From positions 1 through 22,577 of the IMG/VR virus record IMGVR_UViG_3300026533_000019: 22,577 nt of DNA, one strand, 5' to 3'. This document shows, in pieces, positions 19,661-22,577 of the stretch. This stretch comes from a virus. Under the pieces are notes generated by a model. That model was not told where the DNA came from. It searched no databases and saw nothing but the letters and a program-made list of their open reading frames with translations. How positions within the stretch are numbered: position 1 is the stretch's first letter; each line of letters opens with the position of its first letter. A program made the position numbers and the translations under genes.

Positions 19661-20191
19661 ATGTTTGATTTAGCAGATTTAAAACGAAAATTAAAAAACA
19701 TTGTTTACATTGCGTCGATTGTCTCTACTAAGAGTAGCGAGGGTAAAGCATTGGCTACTGTGAGTGTTGGAGAAGATGAGGAGTCAGAGTTTTTCCCTGT
19801 ACTCTCTTTTTCAAGTACTTTTAAAAAACATTGGATTCCTATAAGAAAAGATGAGCAGGTTATTGTTCTTCATCCCTTTGGCAATGCCAACAAAGGGTAT
19901 TTGATAAGAGGAATCTTCTTTAAAAGCTCTAGAGAACCAGCAGGAGCTAACGACACTACTGAAGTGATAGAGTTTGAAGATGGAGCCATTTTTAAATATG
20001 ATACTTCTACTTCTACTTTAGAAGTATCTGGAATCAAAAAAACTCTTTTAAAAAGTGAAAGCATCACGCTTGACGGAGAAGTAACAGTTACAAAGAATCT
20101 TGATGTGAAAATGAAAATATCAGATAAGCTTGGAACTGTTACCGACCACAAGCATAATGTGCAAGACCATGCCGTGGCAGTACCGAGATGA
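19661..20191 (+). CDS. V: Baseplate assembly protein V (P2 gpV-like tail spike)
   Basis: A 176-residue protein forming the central spike under the contractile tail. It has an N-terminal linker helix (LADLKRKLKNIVYIASIVST), then an OB-like barrel (ATVSVGEDEESEFFPVLSF, WIPIRKDEQVIVLHPFGNAN, GYLIRGIF), then a beta-helix-like stalk of short repeats (VIEFEDGAIFKYDTSTSTLE, KTLLKSESITLDGEVTVTKN). It ends in DHKHNVQDHAV, whose histidines fit the metal-binding apex of gpV-type spikes. It is immediately adjacent to the previous gene and overlaps W by 4 bases. Confidence 0.88.
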   Translation: MFDLADLKRKLKNIVYIASIVSTKSSEGKALATVSVGEDEESEFFPVLSFSSTFKKHWIPIRKDEQVIVLHPFGNANKGYLIRGIFFKSSREPAGANDTTEVIEFEDGAIFKYDTSTSTLEVSGIKKTLLKSESITLDGEVTVTKNLDVKMKISDKLGTVTDHKHNVQDHAVAVPR

Positions 20192-20484
20192 CAGAAGAGC
20201 AACTAGAACGCTTTGAGCGAATTATTAAGACACCATTGGGAAGTCGTGTAATGCTTCCTGAGTTTGGCAGCCAACTGCATGAGCTTATCGACAAAACCAT
20301 TAACGATGGGTGGATAATGCTTCTTCGCCGTTATCTTTTTGAAGCTTTTTTTAACCCAGCTGGTGGTCTATGGGATGCTGACTTTGAACCAAAAGAGATA
20401 AAAGCTGAAAATGGGTCCAACTTGAACGAAGTGGAGATTTATATGAGTTTTACAAATGGATTGGAGTTAGAATATGCCCTTTAA
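20188..20484 (+). CDS. W: Baseplate assembly protein W (gp25/lysozyme-like fold)
   Basis: A 98-residue protein of the P2 gpW / T4 gp25 family, which joins sheath to baseplate. The conserved core is present: IIKTPLGSRVMLPEFGSQLH (13-32), ELIDKTIND, LLRRYLFEAF and a final strand EVEIYMSFTNG. The family's EFGS motif is intact. ATGA overlap with V; it overlaps J by 11 bases. Confidence 0.92.
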   Translation: MTEEQLERFERIIKTPLGSRVMLPEFGSQLHELIDKTINDGWIMLLRRYLFEAFFNPAGGLWDADFEPKEIKAENGSNLNEVEIYMSFTNGLELEYAL

Positions 20485-21343
20485 TTTTAATATCTACTCT
20501 TTACCCGAGCTGAACATTATAGAGCCGTTGTCGTTTGGGGAGCAGAAAGAGCGACTTGTAAATATACGAAAAGAGACAGACCCTGACTTTATAGCGTATG
20601 AGAGCAGTAGAGAGATGCTAGAGCTTGAAGCCTTTGCTTATGCTCTAAACTATCAAGATGCAAAGTTTAATCAGCAGTTTAGAAATATGTTACCTCTCTA
20701 TGCAAAAGGTGAGAATCTTGATGATTCATGTATGAACTTTTATGGCACAACTCGACTAGAAGGGGAGAACGATGAAGCCTTTTTAGAACGTTCACTATTG
20801 AGCTTACAGCAAAGTAGTACAGCAGGGGCAGAGTGGAGTTATATCTATCATGTTAAATCTGTAGATAGTCGCATAGTTGACGTTCTACCGTGGCGACCAG
20901 AGGCTGGTGAAGTGAATGTTACTTGGTTCGCTAATGAGAAAGATGCAACAGAGTTGGATTTGCTTGAGATAAAGATAATAGATAAATTGACAGATATAAA
21001 GATAAAACCAATGGGTGACCAAACCCACTATGTGGGCGATGAAGTGCTTAGAATAAACAGAGCTATAGAAGTAGAGTTTAGTTTAAACGCTACGCTACGG
21101 CTTAAACTTGGTGTTGATGGTGATGCCGTAAGAGCTGAGGCACTTAAACGTTTAAATGAGTTCATCTTAACGTTAAAAATCGGTCAAGATGTGAAGCTCT
21201 CTAAGCTTATAGCACTATTGGATGGTGATGGAGTAGATGAAGTGATAGTTACAGAACCAGCAGCCAATGTTGCCATAGATAAAAACTCTATTGCAACTCT
21301 ATTTGAGTATGAAATATTTTTGGAAGGATTGGTCGATGAGTGA
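20474..21343 (+). CDS. J: Baseplate assembly protein J (gp47/JayE family)
   Basis: A 289-residue baseplate wedge protein, close in size to P2 J (302). Conserved features are DPDFIAYESSREMLELEAFA (about 36-55), YALNYQDAKFNQQFRNMLPLY, EGENDEAFLERSLLSLQQSS (about 97-116), STAGAEWSYIYHVKSVDSRI, and the C-terminal ALKRLNEFILTLKIGQDVKL then SKLIALLDGDGVDEV. It works with W and I to build the wedge ring. It overlaps W by 11 bases and I by 8. Confidence 0.93.
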   Translation: MPFNFNIYSLPELNIIEPLSFGEQKERLVNIRKETDPDFIAYESSREMLELEAFAYALNYQDAKFNQQFRNMLPLYAKGENLDDSCMNFYGTTRLEGENDEAFLERSLLSLQQSSTAGAEWSYIYHVKSVDSRIVDVLPWRPEAGEVNVTWFANEKDATELDLLEIKIIDKLTDIKIKPMGDQTHYVGDEVLRINRAIEVEFSLNATLRLKLGVDGDAVRAEALKRLNEFILTLKIGQDVKLSKLIALLDGDGVDEVIVTEPAANVAIDKNSIATLFEYEIFLEGLVDE

Positions 21344-21872
21344 CTTAACTATTTTACCAATTAATGAGAGTTCTTACTTGAAAAATAAGGAGATGGCTTA
21401 TCGCTTGGCTGTTCCTGACCGTTCTGTAGCTGTAGACCTGAATCCCCTGACCTGCGAGGAGAAGCTTTTGCCATATTTGGCACAGTGTTGGCAAGTACTC
21501 TACTGGGATGAACTCTGGACAGTAGAGCAGAAACGAAAGTTTGTAGCCGATGCACGAGAGGTGCATAGACATATAGGGACACCATACGCTCTTACTAAAA
21601 TGTTTGAAGCCCTCGATATAGATGCAGCACTTATAGAGTGGTATGAGTACCAGGGGGAGCCGTACCATTTTAAATTGGATTTGTCGCTGGAAGCCAAAGC
21701 AATTACTCCAGATATATTGGAGCGACTTATTAGATATGTAAAAGTTTACAAAAATGTAAGAACCGTGTTGGATGAGATTTTTATAAATGAAAAATCAGAA
21801 CTGTTTCTAAACTTCCACATGGCTCTGCTAAGTGAAGTTTATGACACAGCGATAACAGTAAAGGAGTCGTAA
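21336..21872 (+). CDS. I: Baseplate/tail protein I (P2 gpI family)
   Basis: A 178-residue protein (P2 I is 176). It has the family's LLPYLAQCWQVLYWDELWTV (about 43-62), EQKRKFVADAREVHRHIGTP (63-82), YALTKMFEALDIDAALIEWY (83-102) and a C-terminal half with KNVRTVLDEIFI. It links the baseplate to tail fibres. The ATG at 21336 has GGAAGGA upstream; the same frame is open earlier but only through gene J. It overlaps J by 8 bases and the next gene by 1. Confidence 0.92.
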   Translation: MSDLTILPINESSYLKNKEMAYRLAVPDRSVAVDLNPLTCEEKLLPYLAQCWQVLYWDELWTVEQKRKFVADAREVHRHIGTPYALTKMFEALDIDAALIEWYEYQGEPYHFKLDLSLEAKAITPDILERLIRYVKVYKNVRTVLDEIFINEKSELFLNFHMALLSEVYDTAITVKES

Positions 21873-22360
21873 TGGGAAAGATACTTTTAACCATAGCAGG
21901 AGCAAATGCCCTTGCAAATGCCCATGCAAATGGCGAACGCATAAAAGTAATAAGCTATAAGCAAAGCTCACAAGATATTGCTCTAAGCTCTGCTTTAACC
22001 TCGGCTGATATTACAGCATGGAGAGAAAAGCCAGTGGATGAGATACAGATGGTCAATGCTGAGTCAGTACAGTTTAAAGTGGACTGTCCAGCAGACCAAG
22101 CCACGGACTATACACGCATACTCGGTCTGTATTTAGAAGATGGAACCCTCTACGCAGTGGCTCAACCTTCTTTCCCTTTGCCACCAAATGTACGACAAGT
22201 TTTTACACCTGTACTTAGCGTAAATGGTCAAACTGCTCTGCTTGATGTGAGCATATTTACAACAGAGGAGAGTGATAGATTTTTGCGTTGGTTTCTAACC
22301 GATATGGTGAACTTCATTCAGATAACAAAGAACAGTACAAACTTAAAGGAGGTAAATTAG
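21872..22360 (+). CDS. Tail-fibre (tail-collar type) protein
   Basis: A 162-residue protein. Its N terminus KILLTIAGANALANAHANGE resembles the start of phage tail-collar fibre proteins (T-x-x-G-x-x-x-x-A-x-A-x-x-x-G), and the body (YTRILGLYLEDGTLYAVAQP, FPLPPNVRQVFTPVLSVNGQ) fits their N-terminal baseplate-anchoring domain. It is short for a full fibre and has no receptor-binding C-terminal part, so it may be only the anchor, with the fibre shaft encoded next. Position after gene I matches gene H of P2. Confidence 0.72.
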   Translation: MGKILLTIAGANALANAHANGERIKVISYKQSSQDIALSSALTSADITAWREKPVDEIQMVNAESVQFKVDCPADQATDYTRILGLYLEDGTLYAVAQPSFPLPPNVRQVFTPVLSVNGQTALLDVSIFTTEESDRFLRWFLTDMVNFIQITKNSTNLKEVN

Positions 22361-22577
22361 TGGATTATGAGTTAATAATGAATACGTTTAATCGTATGAA
22401 AGCCAATCTTTGGAATTTTTTAACATTTATTCCAAAGTGGACAGCAACTACTCCAGCAGACATAGAACTGGTCTATGTCGATGATGCAGGTGTAGAGAGT
22501 AGGGAGATGGTTCCCAATGCTCTAAAACTTATAGAGAACCAAGGTGGAACCGAGGATGAGTTTATAGAGACTCTTAC
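22360..22577 (+). CDS. Tail-fibre region protein, 5' part only (runs off the window)
   Basis: An open frame of 72 codons reaching the right edge. GTG start with strong AAAGGAGG at 22345-22352, overlapping the previous stop by one base; an ATG lies six codons in. The visible part includes FNRMKANLWNFLTFIPKWTA then TTPADIELVYVDDAG. It probably belongs to the tail-fibre set, but I do not recognise a family from this fragment. Confidence 0.65.
   Translation, partial: MDYELIMNTFNRMKANLWNFLTFIPKWTATTPADIELVYVDDAGVESREMVPNALKLIENQGGTEDEFIETL

Overview
The window is most of a temperate tailed-phage genome or prophage. It is AT-rich, almost entirely coded on the + strand, and tightly packed, with many 1-11 bp gene overlaps. 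Codon use (AGA arginine, TTA/CTT leucine), AT-rich extended -10 promoters and the flavour of the proteins suggest a Campylobacterota host, perhaps a Sulfurimonas-like or related sulfur-oxidising bacterium. That host assignment is inference. I see no bacterial housekeeping gene.

Left end (1-2240): this part is visibly more A+T rich and holds the lysogeny and integration functions. A small repressor-like protein lies between copies of a 20-bp operator-like repeat. A non-coding stretch full of inverted repeats follows, then a tyrosine integrase, then the 3' half of a CAT-anticodon (Met-type) tRNA that should be the attachment core. The integrase and att block is bracketed by a perfect 23-bp inverted repeat (774-796 and 2190-2212). 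A 12-bp word with a palindromic core occurs five times between 0.7 and 5.1 kb and nowhere else in the window.

Early region (2245-6252): several small unknown genes, some with DNA-binding features, lead into a DnaB-type replicative helicase and an initiator-like protein. The initiator gene carries iteron-like repeats and an AT-rich patch in its middle, as in the origin inside lambda gene O.

Packaging region (6249-11993): a lambda GpZ-like tail protein, a Nu1-like small terminase, small genes, a ParB-domain DNA methyltransferase and a GpA-family large terminase, followed by a ribbon-helix-helix gene with no ordinary start codon.

Head and lysis (12080-18839): an adaptor, a lambda-type portal, an inserted lysis cassette (membrane proteins and holins, a GH19-like endolysin, nested inner and outer spanins), then an S49 protease with an in-frame internal scaffold start, decoration protein D and major capsid E. 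A 22-bp element recurs ahead of both the portal block and the protease block.

Tail (18921-end): head-tail joining and tail-terminator candidates, then the P2-type baseplate genes V, W, J and I and the start of the tail-fibre genes. The virion is therefore predicted to be a hybrid: a lambda-like capsid on a contractile P2-like tail. Sheath and tube genes would lie beyond the right edge.
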